Below, in pieces: positions 19,252 to 28,213 of a stretch of DNA of 64,000 nt. The stretch is from Rhodococcus sp. OK302. Lineage in GTDB: Bacteria; Actinomycetota; Actinomycetes; Mycobacteriales; Mycobacteriaceae. The stretch covers positions 3,322,501 through 3,386,500 of the forward strand of contig NZ_NPJZ01000001.1 in the NCBI RefSeq assembly GCF_002245895.1. Direction: 5' to 3'. The notes beneath the pieces are model-generated. The model was not told where the DNA came from. It worked only from the letters and a program-made list of their open reading frames with translations, and ran no database searches. The translations under genes were made by a program, and so were the position numbers. The stretch's first letter is position 1; every line of letters begins with the position of its first letter.

Positions 19252-20598
19252 ATGGCCAAGACCGCGCGCAGTCGTACAACTGCACTGAAATCCCCGATCG
19301 ACGCGCAAGCTCCCGAGTCCGGGGTCCAGCGGACGGTCCTGCCCGGTGGACTCCGTGTAGTCACCGAGTTCATTCCGGGCGTGCGCAGCGCTTCGGTTGG
19401 CGTCTGGGTTGGTGTCGGATCGCGTGACGAGCAGCCGAGTGTTGCCGGCGCGGCACACTTCCTCGAACACCTTCTGTTCAAATCGACTCCGTCGCGAACT
19501 GCGCTCGATATCGCACAGGTCATGGACGGTGTCGGCGGCGAGCTCAACGCATTCACTTCCAAAGAGCACACGTGTTTCTACGCGCATGTGATCGACGAGG
19601 ACCTGGCGATGGCAGTGGATCTTGTTTCGGATGTGGTTCTTCGTGGTCGGTGCCGTACCGCGGATGTCGATGTCGAGCGGCAGGTAGTTCTCGAAGAGAT
19701 CGCGATGCGCGACGACGATCCGGAAGACCTTCTCGGCGACGCGTTCATTACGGCGCTGTTCGGTGATCATCCGATAGGCCGTCCCATTATCGGCAGTGTG
19801 GAATCGATCGAATCGATGACCCGCAGCCAGTTGCATTCTTTCCACGTGCGCCGGTACACCCCGCAGCGGATGGTTCTTGCTGTGGCCGGCAACGTCGACC
19901 ACAAGCAGGTTGTGACGTTGGCCCGACGTGCATTTGCCGGGCATCTCGAGCGTGGCGTGAAGCCTGCTCCGCGTCGTGAAGGAACATTGCGACTGCGCAC
20001 GATGCCCGAACTGAGCCTGACCCATCGCGACAGCGAGCAGGTTCATCTGGCGCTCGGAGTGCGGGCATTCGGTCGTCACGAAGGTCATCGCTGGGCATTG
20101 TCCGTGCTCAACACCGCTGTGGGCGGCGGCTTGAGTTCTCGTCTGTTCCAAGAGATTCGGGAACAACGGGGCCTTGCGTACTCCGTCTACTCGGGCGTCG
20201 ACACTTTTGCCGATACCGGAGCTTTTTCGGTGTACGCGGGCTGCCAGCCCGAAAACCTCGGTGAGGTCACCACGGTAATCCGCGAGGTTCTGGCGCAGGT
20301 TGCGGCGGGCGGCATCACCGATGCCGAAATTGCTCGCGCCAAGGGTGCTTTGCGGGGCAGTTTGGTTCTGTCCCTGGAAGATTCGGGTTCGCGAATGACC
20401 CGGATCGGCCGTAGTGAACTCAATTACGGCGACCATCGCAGTGTGGCGCAAACCTTGGCCACCATCGACGCGGTCACTGCCGAAGAAGTTCTCGAAGTAG
20501 CTCAGGTTCTGCTGACGCGTCCGTTCGCGGCTGCTGTCGTCGGACCGTACAAGCGCGTGCGGGACCTCCCGGCCTCGGTGCGCGGGATCGTCGGGTAA
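19252..20598 (+). CDS. pepR: M16 family zinc metallopeptidase (PepR-like)
   Basis: A 448-residue protein with the inverted zinc motif HFLEH (about residues 69-73) inside AGAAHFLEHLLFKST and a downstream VVLEEIAMRDDDPEDLL segment supplying the third glutamate. The C-terminal M16 domain includes GGGLSSRLFQEIREQRGLAYSVYS. It matches the mycobacterial peptidase that follows pnp (Rv2782c). No signal peptide is seen, so it is probably cytoplasmic. The ATG at 19252 is chosen; an in-frame frame to 19198 adds a weak hydrophobic stretch. Confidence 0.9.
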   Translation: MAKTARSRTTALKSPIDAQAPESGVQRTVLPGGLRVVTEFIPGVRSASVGVWVGVGSRDEQPSVAGAAHFLEHLLFKSTPSRTALDIAQVMDGVGGELNAFTSKEHTCFYAHVIDEDLAMAVDLVSDVVLRGRCRTADVDVERQVVLEEIAMRDDDPEDLLGDAFITALFGDHPIGRPIIGSVESIESMTRSQLHSFHVRRYTPQRMVLAVAGNVDHKQVVTLARRAFAGHLERGVKPAPRREGTLRLRTMPELSLTHRDSEQVHLALGVRAFGRHEGHRWALSVLNTAVGGGLSSRLFQEIREQRGLAYSVYSGVDTFADTGAFSVYAGCQPENLGEVTTVIREVLAQVAAGGITDAEIARAKGALRGSLVLSLEDSGSRMTRIGRSELNYGDHRSVAQTLATIDAVTAEEVLEVAQVLLTRPFAAAVVGPYKRVRDLPASVRGIVG

Positions 20599-20687
20599 TC
20601 CCGAACATTCGCCGGGAACCTTGAGGAGTTCGCGCACGAATCTTTGGTGGTGGCACCGGAACGGTGAATTTCGGTCAACGTCGCAAG

Positions 20688-21707
20688 CTAATGCTTGGGG
20701 CTTGTGGCATACACCAGAACCTTGAGCATCTCGATCAATTCGTCGCGTCGGTCCGACGTGGCCCGATCCTGGCTACCTTCCAGGCGGGTCATGTACGGCT
20801 CGTAGAGATCCCACCCGATCGCCACCAATTGGATCAGCGACGCGACGACTCGTGGGTCGAACTGGTCCCGGACCACTGGCTTCCGGGGGTCGCGCCACAG
20901 CGCCTCTATCTGCGTGCGATACCCACTGGTCCGGGTACCAGCGGGGAACAGACGCTCCGGAGTTGCCCCGTCCAGGACCGCCCACGAGAGCATCCGGCCG
21001 TATTGCCCGGCGTCAGATCCGAGAGACTTCTCGATCGCGATGTATACATCGTCCTCGTCGGAGAGACGTTGGCCGCCTTGCTGTATGAAGAGTTGCATCA
21101 CGCTGACCAAGAGGTTCTCCTTGGTCTTGAAAAAGCGGTAGATCAAACTGTAGGAGACGTCGGCAGCCGCAGCGACTTCGCGTAGTGATACCTTCGCGGG
21201 CCCCTTCTGGGCGAAGAGTTTGATTGCGGCGCGGAGGATCGCGCTGCGTGGATCGTCGTCGTCGGGGTTGTCCGGGAACCACTCGAAACTTACTTGTCGT
21301 TCTGACGGCGACACGGTCTCCGCCGGGGTCGGGGAGGTGTCGCGACCGTCGTATCGGCGGGCGAGTTCGAGGGCCAGCTCCTTACCGTCCGGGGAGAGAA
21401 GGAGTTCTGCTGGGGTGTGGTCGAGTTTCGGGACGCGTGTCGTGGACCAGCGGGCGGCGTCGCGGGGGGTGACTTCGTCGCCAAGTGCTTCGAGCAGTTC
21501 CTCGACCTCGGGGCGCAACCATCGAGTGTCGACATCGAACTGCCAGGCGGGGAACCGGGTTATCGCCTTGTCTCGGTATCCGAGCAACGTGCGATTGTGT
21601 ATCCGTCGATTGATTGCTTGGCGGCTGACTCCCATGAACTCGGCTACTTGCGGAGTAGTCCATTCCTCGCGGTCCGTAGCGACAGGGAGAAGTCGATCGT
21701 CGTTCAT
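20688..21707 (-). CDS. TetR family regulator with N-terminal HTH/antitoxin-like extension
   Basis: 339 residues, much longer than a normal TetR protein. The TetR HTH lies in the middle (about 150-200: AILRAAIKLFAQKGPAKVSL, then a VSYSLIYRFFKTKENLL recognition helix) with a ligand-binding part after it. The first 130 residues carry another helix-turn-helix (WTTPQVAEFMGVSRQAINRR) and a HTPAELLLSPDGKELALEL segment that resembles the Xre/MbcA/ParS-type antitoxin arrangement. No toxin gene is adjacent. It is downstream of, and co-directional with, an MHS permease, and a hairpin lies between them. Confidence 0.75.
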   Translation of the reverse strand: MNDDRLLPVATDREEWTTPQVAEFMGVSRQAINRRIHNRTLLGYRDKAITRFPAWQFDVDTRWLRPEVEELLEALGDEVTPRDAARWSTTRVPKLDHTPAELLLSPDGKELALELARRYDGRDTSPTPAETVSPSERQVSFEWFPDNPDDDDPRSAILRAAIKLFAQKGPAKVSLREVAAAADVSYSLIYRFFKTKENLLVSVMQLFIQQGGQRLSDEDDVYIAIEKSLGSDAGQYGRMLSWAVLDGATPERLFPAGTRTSGYRTQIEALWRDPRKPVVRDQFDPRVVASLIQLVAIGWDLYEPYMTRLEGSQDRATSDRRDELIEMLKVLVYATSPKH

Positions 21708-21818
21708 AGTCCAGTCATCTTGTCACTCCGCGCAGGACGGGGATATGCCCGGGGGCAGTTGACGGAGTTCCTGTAGCTGCGGCCTGTGAGAACCGACGCC
21801 GAATGATTCGGATTCTTG

Positions 21819-21840
21819 CCCCGGCAGGTGGGTGCCGGGG
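21819..21840 (-). terminator. Hairpin between MFS permease and TetR genes
   Basis: CCCCGGCA (21819-21826) pairs with TGCCGGGG (21833-21840) across a 6-nt loop, 87 bp beyond the permease stop and 112 bp upstream of the TetR start. No T run follows, so it may be a weak terminator or processing site. Confidence 0.45.
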
Positions 21841-21926
21841 AGGAATTCAAGGATGCGATGCGTCTCGCCATGTGCAGACATTGCCTTTTCTGGTGAGTCG
21901 GTTGGCAGTGGAGTCGGCCCTGCGGA

Positions 21927-23312
21927 TCAGTGCACTCTGTTGGCGCCAACCTCCGGATTTCCCGTCAGCTGCGAGCCGGCGGCATTGCGGTCAACCTGTT
22001 TTCCGTCCATTCGTCCGTCATCGTCGACGATCCCGCGACTGGGAATTGTTGTGATGATGACGATCGCGACAATGGCCGCTACTCCGACCATGAAGGCCGG
22101 CGCGTACGGATTGCCGGTCCAGACAGTCAACTGGCCCGCCAGGTAAGGACCGAATCCACCACCGATCGCCGAGCCGAGCCCGAAACCCATTGCTGCTCCC
22201 GTGTATCGCATTCGGACTGGGAAGACCGCGGTGAACGTGGCGTAAGCCGGAGCTGAAGCGGCACCGGCCAGACCGGCGAACAGGGACCAGGCGAGCACGG
22301 TGATGACGGGGTTTCCGTCGGCCACCTTCATCAAGTACATGATGGGGAGGACGCCAATACCCAACGCCGCCATGATTGCTGTCATTGTTGCGCGCCGACC
22401 GAACCGATCCATGACCAGTCCGGTGACAATCAGGAACGCAATTGCGAACGCGGAAGTGACGGTTGCCATGTTGGCTGTGGTTCCCGGCCTGAAGTTGAGT
22501 TCCCGCTGGAGGTAGATCGGGATGTAGGCGGCAGAGATGTAGCCGATCATCAGTACAGTCGCGCTGAGAACGATTATTTTGATCAGCGTCCGCCAGTGGC
22601 TCGAGATGAGTTCGCGTACCGGCGACTTCGATACTTCGTGAGCGTCAGCCAGGCGTCGGAACTCGGGTGAGTCCTCGAGGCGTAGGCGAAGCAGTAGGCA
22701 TGTGGTGGTGAGCAATAGGGATAGCAGCAGTGGAATGCGCCAGCCCCATTCGGCCATGGTCTCCTCCGAGAGAGCGATAGTCACGAGCGCAACGACACCG
22801 GGAGCCAACACAGTGCCGGTTGCGAAGCCGAGCGGAGTGATAGTGCTCAGGAAGCCGTGGTTGCGCTTGTTGGCGTGTTCGGAAATGAATGTGGCCGACC
22901 CCATGAGTTCGCCGCCCGCCGAAATGCCCTGGAGGAGTCGCAACAGGACAAGGAGGATCGGGGAAACGATGCCGATCTGTTGGTAGGTGGGTAGCAAGCC
23001 CATCAGGAAGGTTGCCGCGCCCATACCCAGGATCGTGACCAGGAGGGCTGTGCGTCGTCCGCGGAGATCGCCGAGGCGCCCGAAGATGATGCCGCCCAAC
23101 GGCCGTGCCAGGAATCCGGTGCCGAGCACGGCCAGCGAGATGAGGATCCCTGCTGCAGGATCATCTCTGGGAAAGAACAGCGGGGACGTGTAGACGATCA
23201 GGTAGGTGAAGACGAAGAAGTCATAGGATTCGACGACCGTGCCGAGGAATCCTGCGATCGACGCTCTACGGACGACTGTGCGCGATGGTGTTAACGGACC
23301 AGCGTCATTCAT
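21927..23312 (-). CDS. MFS transporter, metabolite:H+ symporter (MHS) type
   Basis: A 461-residue, 12-helix permease. It has the MHS/ProP-ShiA pattern: a GTVVESYDFFVFTYLI first helix, ARPLGGIIFGRLGDLRGRR (motif A) between helices 2 and 3, and RLLQGISAGGELMGSATF in helix 4. The family imports organic acids or zwitterions with protons; the substrate is not readable, but the divergent neighbour is a Rieske/beta-oxidation operon, so an acid substrate for that operon is plausible. The ATG at 23312 is chosen. Confidence 0.88.
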   Translation of the reverse strand: MNDAGPLTPSRTVVRRASIAGFLGTVVESYDFFVFTYLIVYTSPLFFPRDDPAAGILISLAVLGTGFLARPLGGIIFGRLGDLRGRRTALLVTILGMGAATFLMGLLPTYQQIGIVSPILLVLLRLLQGISAGGELMGSATFISEHANKRNHGFLSTITPLGFATGTVLAPGVVALVTIALSEETMAEWGWRIPLLLSLLLTTTCLLLRLRLEDSPEFRRLADAHEVSKSPVRELISSHWRTLIKIIVLSATVLMIGYISAAYIPIYLQRELNFRPGTTANMATVTSAFAIAFLIVTGLVMDRFGRRATMTAIMAALGIGVLPIMYLMKVADGNPVITVLAWSLFAGLAGAASAPAYATFTAVFPVRMRYTGAAMGFGLGSAIGGGFGPYLAGQLTVWTGNPYAPAFMVGVAAIVAIVIITTIPSRGIVDDDGRMDGKQVDRNAAGSQLTGNPEVGANRVH

Positions 23313-24132
23313 TGGTATCTACTCTCTTGTCAACCGTTCAAGGAATTGAACTGAGGGGTTGCGTGCGGTGGCGATCCGTTGACGAACCGCCCGAAACTGT
23401 GTGTGGACACTGCGGAGTCGGCGTGGTTCGGCCGGATCGACGGACAGATGTGGTCGCGCTCGGCGACGAGCTCCCGAGACGACGAGGAGTCGTCGACGGT
23501 GAGTTGGCTGGTGAACGTAAGTGCGTGTCCGAGTAGTGATTCCGTGCTGCGGGCCCGGATGGGGCGAGTGAGAAGTCGGCAAGGTTGGCCGTTGTACGTG
23601 AGGCGAAGGGATCCTCGTCGGGATACTCCGCAGTGAGGTAATCAGATTCTGATTCGCTCGTCAAGCATGCGGCGGCGCGTGTATGTCTCTGGCTGTCAAC
23701 GGTATTCAAACTTGAACGCATTGCCGGGCAACGTATTTCCGAGCTATGGGCGGTATGTCCGTAAATCTCCGATTGGTGTGAAAGCTCTGCCCGTTGTGAT
23801 TGGTGGAGCCAACCGAGCCGGCGGAGAGGCGAACTAAGTCCGCGCGCCACATTGGTCCAGGTGAACCCAGGGACGATTCGGTCACTACGCGGTCTGCATT
23901 CGAAAAGTAGTGGTTGACGTCACCGTAGCCAATGGCTACGGTGAGGGTGTCATGGAATCGAGGGGCGGTTCTGAAGCGTCTTCGGAGTCGACCGAAGAGC
24001 GTATTCCTCGGCCCGAGAATCTGTATCTATCTGTGTAGCAATAATTTTGGGCCGTATATATGTGCGTGTTGGTCGGCATAGGCGGCAAGGGTGTGCGGGT
24101 CGCGGTCGCGGCCGTAGTGAAGGGAAGAATCT
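23313..24132. other. 820-bp divergent intergenic region
   Basis: It separates the MHS permease (minus) from the Rieske operon (plus). Several frames are open, but none has a ribosome binding site, a recognisable domain or normal codon pattern, so I call no gene. It holds a TTGACG box followed by a 23-bp dyad (23914-23943) and probably the promoters for both directions. Decayed coding sequence is possible. Confidence 0.5.
23914..23943 (+). promoter_or_regulatory. Candidate promoter with overlapping operator
   Basis: TTGACG (23914-23919) resembles a -35 box. One base later a perfect dyad CACCGTAGCC-AAT-GGCTACGGTG occupies 23921-23943, where a -10 element would lie. Binding there would block polymerase. 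It lies about 190 bp before the Rieske gene. The IclR or TetR neighbour could be the ligand; this is inference. Confidence 0.4.
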
Positions 24133-25161
24133 GTGTCGTCAATGGCGCTGTCAATGAAACCAACTGGATGGTTTCAAATTGGATGGTCGGCCGAACTCGC
24201 GGTGGGGGAGGTTAAGCCCATGCTCTACTTTGGGCAGGACCTGGTCGCCTACCGAACCGTGTCTGGTCGCCTGGTTGTGCTCAATGCGTACTGCGAGCAT
24301 CTCGGGGCCAACTTGGCCTACGGGGGGAAGGTTCAGGGCGACGACATCGAGTGTCCGTTTCACAATTGGCGCTGGAGTCCGGAAGGTCGGAATACGTGTA
24401 TCCCGTACCAGGATTCGACAAATCGCGTCAGGCGCATTCAGTCCTGGAGCGTGCAGGAGATGGATGGCGTCATGTACCTCTGGCACGATGCCGAGGGGAA
24501 TTCTCCGCAGTATCCTGTGCCGAGCGTATTCGGCCTTTTCGAGGAATCTGGTCCGCGCGAGAGGTATCACGAGACTTACCCTGACGGGATATTCGAAAAG
24601 GGTGAACTTCCGGTGCACCCTCAGTATGTGATCGAGAACGGCGTGGACTTCGCCCACTTCAAGTATGTGCACCGCACCGACGAGATTCCCACGGTCACCA
24701 TGCGGGAGTTCGGGGAGCACACACTGCAGACTGAACTCGCATTGAAATATAAGCACCGCAACGAATCTGGCGAGATCGTCACCGTGCATGGGATTACCAA
24801 AGGGTATCTACTCGGAGTCGGTATCTCGTATTCGTACGCCAGTGGCGTCGGGGAGATATGCAGTCTGACGGCCGTAACTCCGATCGATGACAAAAAGTCC
24901 GTCGTCCGGTTCTCGGCGTGGGCGAGTCGGGAGGCAGATGACGACCAGATGCTTGCCAAACGCAGACGGAGCGCGATCAGTCAGCTCAAGGCAGACGTGG
25001 CGATCTGGGAGCATCAGCGCTACACCGAGCCGCCAGGCCTCGCGACTGCGGAAGCTGCCGGATTCCGCGAGATTCGTCAGTGGGCGCGCCGCTTCTATCC
25101 CGAAGGTCAGCGTGGCCACGACGCCAAGGAACAGTTTGCAGGATCGGAGCTCGTGACATGA
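24133..25161 (+). CDS. Rieske non-haem iron oxygenase, terminal subunit (KshA-like)
   Basis: A 342-residue protein. Rieske [2Fe-2S] ligands C54-x-H56 (CEH) and C74-x2-H77 (CPFH), spaced as in ring-hydroxylating oxygenases. The mononuclear iron motif appears as NGVDFAHFKYVH (Asp then two His). The shape resembles 3-ketosteroid 9-alpha-hydroxylase KshA and related single-component-type oxygenases rather than benzoate-type alpha subunits. A reductase partner is not in the window. It opens an operon whose next gene overlaps by 4 bp. The substrate may be terpenoid, steroid-like or another alicyclic acid; it is not determined. Confidence 0.85.
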   Translation: MSSMALSMKPTGWFQIGWSAELAVGEVKPMLYFGQDLVAYRTVSGRLVVLNAYCEHLGANLAYGGKVQGDDIECPFHNWRWSPEGRNTCIPYQDSTNRVRRIQSWSVQEMDGVMYLWHDAEGNSPQYPVPSVFGLFEESGPRERYHETYPDGIFEKGELPVHPQYVIENGVDFAHFKYVHRTDEIPTVTMREFGEHTLQTELALKYKHRNESGEIVTVHGITKGYLLGVGISYSYASGVGEICSLTAVTPIDDKKSVVRFSAWASREADDDQMLAKRRRSAISQLKADVAIWEHQRYTEPPGLATAEAAGFREIRQWARRFYPEGQRGHDAKEQFAGSELVT

Positions 25162-26315
25162 CGACCAAACTAGTTGTCAATCAAGATGATTGGCGTTCTG
25201 AGGTTCGGGACTTTCTTGCGGCCGAGCTTCCGCCCGAGAATGCGTTCAATACCGAATTCGATGACGGACCGCAGCGCTGGAAGACCGCCCTCGAGTTCAA
25301 CCGGAAGGTTGCCGAGAAGGGCTGGATCGGCTTGACGTGGCCGGTTGAGTACGGAGGCGCGGGGCGCAGCGCCGTGGACAATCAAATCCTGCTCGAAGAA
25401 TTCGCCGCCGCAGATGCCCCTATGGTCAATTCCGTCGGGATCTTCCTTGCCGCCGGCACAATCCTGGTCGGGGGGAGCGAGGAGCAGAAGAGGGAACTGC
25501 TGCCCGACATCTCGTCGATGCGCACGCTCTGGGCGGAAGGCCTCACAGAACCCGAGGCTGGTTCGGACCTCGGGTCGCTGCAGACGAAGGCGGTGAAGGA
25601 GGGCGAAGACTGGGTGATCACCGGACAGAAGGCATATACCTCGTGGGGTCCGATGTCCGACGTGCTCTACGTTGCCGCCCGAACCTCGTCCGCCGGTTCG
25701 ACCAGCGGCGCGGTCAGCATCTTCTGGGTCGACCTGAAAAGTCCGGGGGTGTCGATCCATCCGATGCGGAATTTCGGTGGAGGCGTGCAGTCCAGCACCT
25801 ATCTCGACAACGTGCGCGTGCCGGGGAATGCGTTGATCGGGAAAGAAGGAATGGGTTGGCAGTACATCATGCGCGCCTTCTATGCGTCAGGGACGGTTGA
25901 ACCGATCTATGCGATGCAGGAGGCAAGGCTTCGTGAACTCCTTGCGCATTGCAGGTCGATACCGGGTGCGCTCGAAGATTCGCGTGTATCGGCCGGCATC
26001 GCCGAACTCGCGTCGATGATCCAGTCGCAGCGACTGTTGGCCTACGAAGTCGTCGGCAACAACATTGCAGGACGCCTGCAGCCGTATGGCGGAGGAATCC
26101 AGCAGGTCGTGGCCAAGGAGTTCGAGCCGCTGTTCTCGCAGGTCTACGACCGAATACTGGGGCCGGCGAGCCAGCTCACAGGAGAGTCCGGATATGCGCT
26201 CCTGAATGGAAGGCCCGAGGCGTGGTATCGACAATCGTTCGCAAACCATGCAGGAGGAACCACCCAACTCAAACGAATGATTCTGGCCACACGTGGCCTG
26301 GGCCTTCCCCGATAG
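25158..26315 (+). CDS. Acyl-CoA dehydrogenase, likely catalytic subunit
   Basis: A 385-residue protein. N-terminal helical domain with GWIGLTWPVEYGGAG, middle beta domain with EGLTEPEAGSDLGSLQTKA, and the C-terminal end GGTTQLKRMILATRGLGLPR, all standard for the FAD acyl-CoA dehydrogenase family. The ATG overlaps the Rieske gene stop (ATGA). It is followed 9 bp later by a second, divergent acyl-CoA dehydrogenase. Side-by-side FadE pairs in actinobacteria often form alpha2beta2 enzymes acting on steroid or other branched acyl-CoAs, which is the likely arrangement here. Confidence 0.9.
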   Translation: MTTKLVVNQDDWRSEVRDFLAAELPPENAFNTEFDDGPQRWKTALEFNRKVAEKGWIGLTWPVEYGGAGRSAVDNQILLEEFAAADAPMVNSVGIFLAAGTILVGGSEEQKRELLPDISSMRTLWAEGLTEPEAGSDLGSLQTKAVKEGEDWVITGQKAYTSWGPMSDVLYVAARTSSAGSTSGAVSIFWVDLKSPGVSIHPMRNFGGGVQSSTYLDNVRVPGNALIGKEGMGWQYIMRAFYASGTVEPIYAMQEARLRELLAHCRSIPGALEDSRVSAGIAELASMIQSQRLLAYEVVGNNIAGRLQPYGGGIQQVVAKEFEPLFSQVYDRILGPASQLTGESGYALLNGRPEAWYRQSFANHAGGTTQLKRMILATRGLGLPR

Positions 26316-26324
26316 GAGTAACAC

Positions 26325-27410
26325 ATGGAATTGACCTGGGGTGAAGATTTCTCAATTCTCACCGAAGTCGCCAAATCGGTGTTCGCTCGTTGCTCACCGC
26401 TGACCGATCGGGCGACCACAATCGACTACAAAAATCACGTTCAACAGTTTCGCGATCTGGATTGGCTGCAACTCGGGGACCCGGCCGGATTGTCCTCAGA
26501 CAGTGCAGCTTTGGGCAGTATTGCCGGGATCTTCGTGGAGATGGGGAGGGCCCTCGTCGACACTCCCTTGCTGGATCTCACGATGTCCCGGGATGCATCC
26601 ATCGTCATCGGTACGGCGAAGGCAGTCAGCCTTGCGTCGAGGATTGGGAACGGCGCCGCATCGGTGATGCCCGTGTTTCCATTGAGTGGGTGGGGTCGCC
26701 CGTTGGAGATCCGGAATGATGTCTTGAGCGGGACCGCGATGCCAGTGTCGTTCGCCGATCAGGCTGACGGCTATCTGGTGCTCGCCGATGACGGTGGCGA
26801 GCGTGCACTTCTGCTCATCGACAAGACCGACGCGGTCCGCATTGAGTCACTGCCGAATATCGGGGAGTATCCGATGTTCAGTGTGTCCTTCTCCAATGTC
26901 GCGGTTACCGAAGAAGTCGTGTTGGCGAGGGGACTCGATGCGGACCGTGCCGTCGAGATCGCGCAGCAGAGGTCCGCGGTCCTCCGGGCGGCGCAGGTAT
27001 ACGGCGCCGGGAGTCGACTACTCGACATTACGGTCCGGTATGCGCAGGACCGTCACCAGTTCGGCGGGCCGATCGGTCGATTCCAAGCTGTGCAGTATCT
27101 GTGCACGGATATCGCGATCAATGTTCACTTGACCTCGGCATACGCGCGCAGTGCGGCGCTTGCAATCGACAGTGGATCCGACCCGCAGCTCGACGTCGCG
27201 CTGATGTCGAAGCAGGCTAGCCGGACTGCGCAGGTGATGGTGCATGCGGCTCATGAGGTTCACGCCGGAATCGGCTACATGGTGGAGTCCAACGTGCATT
27301 TGTTCACCAAGGCCGCGAAACGGTGGCAGTTCGACTTCGGATCTGATGAGGTCCATGACCACACCATTTCAACGGTTCTCGATCGCGCGTACTCGGGAGA
27401 GATTTCGTGA
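26325..27410 (+). CDS. Acyl-CoA dehydrogenase-like partner subunit
   Basis: A 361-residue protein. The C-terminal domain is recognisable (LDITVRYAQDRHQFGGPIGRFQ, then VHAGIGYMVESNVHLF), but the N-terminal half is degenerate and lacks the TEPEAGSD-type motif of its neighbour. It therefore looks like the second subunit of a heteromeric dehydrogenase. An AGGAG ribosome binding site precedes the ATG. The stop overlaps the crotonase GTG by 4 bp. Confidence 0.87.
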   Translation: MELTWGEDFSILTEVAKSVFARCSPLTDRATTIDYKNHVQQFRDLDWLQLGDPAGLSSDSAALGSIAGIFVEMGRALVDTPLLDLTMSRDASIVIGTAKAVSLASRIGNGAASVMPVFPLSGWGRPLEIRNDVLSGTAMPVSFADQADGYLVLADDGGERALLLIDKTDAVRIESLPNIGEYPMFSVSFSNVAVTEEVVLARGLDADRAVEIAQQRSAVLRAAQVYGAGSRLLDITVRYAQDRHQFGGPIGRFQAVQYLCTDIAINVHLTSAYARSAALAIDSGSDPQLDVALMSKQASRTAQVMVHAAHEVHAGIGYMVESNVHLFTKAAKRWQFDFGSDEVHDHTISTVLDRAYSGEIS

Positions 27411-28213
27411 AAACAGTGAAGTACGAAGTCGAGGGTGCGGTTGCTGTCATCACCCTCGATCGACCGGAGAAACACAACGCCCAGGACGAGTCGATGTTGC
27501 AAGATCTCGACTCTTGCTGGCGGAAGGCAGCCAAGGATGACCAGGTAAAGGTGATCGTCCTTCGGGCCAACGGCAAGAATTTCTCCGCTGGTCACGACCT
27601 GTTGTCCGAAGCCTCAGGGTACTTCCGGCAGGGGAAGAGTGCGCTCGAGAGTGCATACGACTGGGAAACAGAGCACTACCTTGGGTTTTCCCAGCGGTGG
27701 CGCAATATCCCGAAACCCTCGATTGCCTCAGTTCAGGGCGCGTGCGTGGCCGGGGCTCTGAACTTGATCTGGCCGTGCGACCTGATCGTTGCGGCGGAAA
27801 ACGCATATTTCAGCGACCCCGTGGCGAAATTCGGAATCGGAGGCGTGGAATATCACGCCCACACTTGGGAGTTGGGCGCTCGCCGTGCGAAGGAACTGTT
27901 GTTCACCGCCGGCAAGATCTCGGCGGTCGAGGCCCACAATGCCGGGATGGTCAACAGGGTGGTTCCCCTCGATGAACTCGACTTGCGGACAATGGATTTG
28001 GCAATCGAGATCGCCGCGATGGATGCCTGGGCCCTTGCGCAGGCAAAGCGGGCGGTCAATCAGACGCTCGACATCATGGGACAGCAGGCTGCGCTGCAGT
28101 CGGCATTCGACATGCACTGGCTGGGACACGCTAACGCATTGATCACCACGGGCTACCCCTTGCTGAGCGATCAGCCGCTGACCTCGTCCGGAGAAAAGCG
28201 AGAGGTGAAATGA
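27407..28213 (+). CDS. Enoyl-CoA hydratase/isomerase (crotonase family)
   Basis: A 268-residue protein with the crotonase pattern: AVITLDRPEKHNAQ at the N-terminus, the oxyanion-hole segment FSAGHDLLS, and a CVAGALNLIWPCDLIVA helix with EYHAHTWELGARRAKELLFT after it. One of the usual catalytic Glu positions is replaced in the GGVEYHAH region, so activity could be hydratase, isomerase or a ring-hydrolysing variant. It overlaps the acyl-CoA dehydrogenase stop and the ligase start by 4 bp each, so it is tightly operonic. Confidence 0.88.
   Translation: MKTVKYEVEGAVAVITLDRPEKHNAQDESMLQDLDSCWRKAAKDDQVKVIVLRANGKNFSAGHDLLSEASGYFRQGKSALESAYDWETEHYLGFSQRWRNIPKPSIASVQGACVAGALNLIWPCDLIVAAENAYFSDPVAKFGIGGVEYHAHTWELGARRAKELLFTAGKISAVEAHNAGMVNRVVPLDELDLRTMDLAIEIAAMDAWALAQAKRAVNQTLDIMGQQAALQSAFDMHWLGHANALITTGYPLLSDQPLTSSGEKREVK

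Noticed and set aside
23338..23850. 170-codon minus-strand frame in the MFS-Rieske gap
   Set aside because: Ser/Thr/Pro/Arg-rich, no ribosome binding site, competing frames equally open; looks non-coding.
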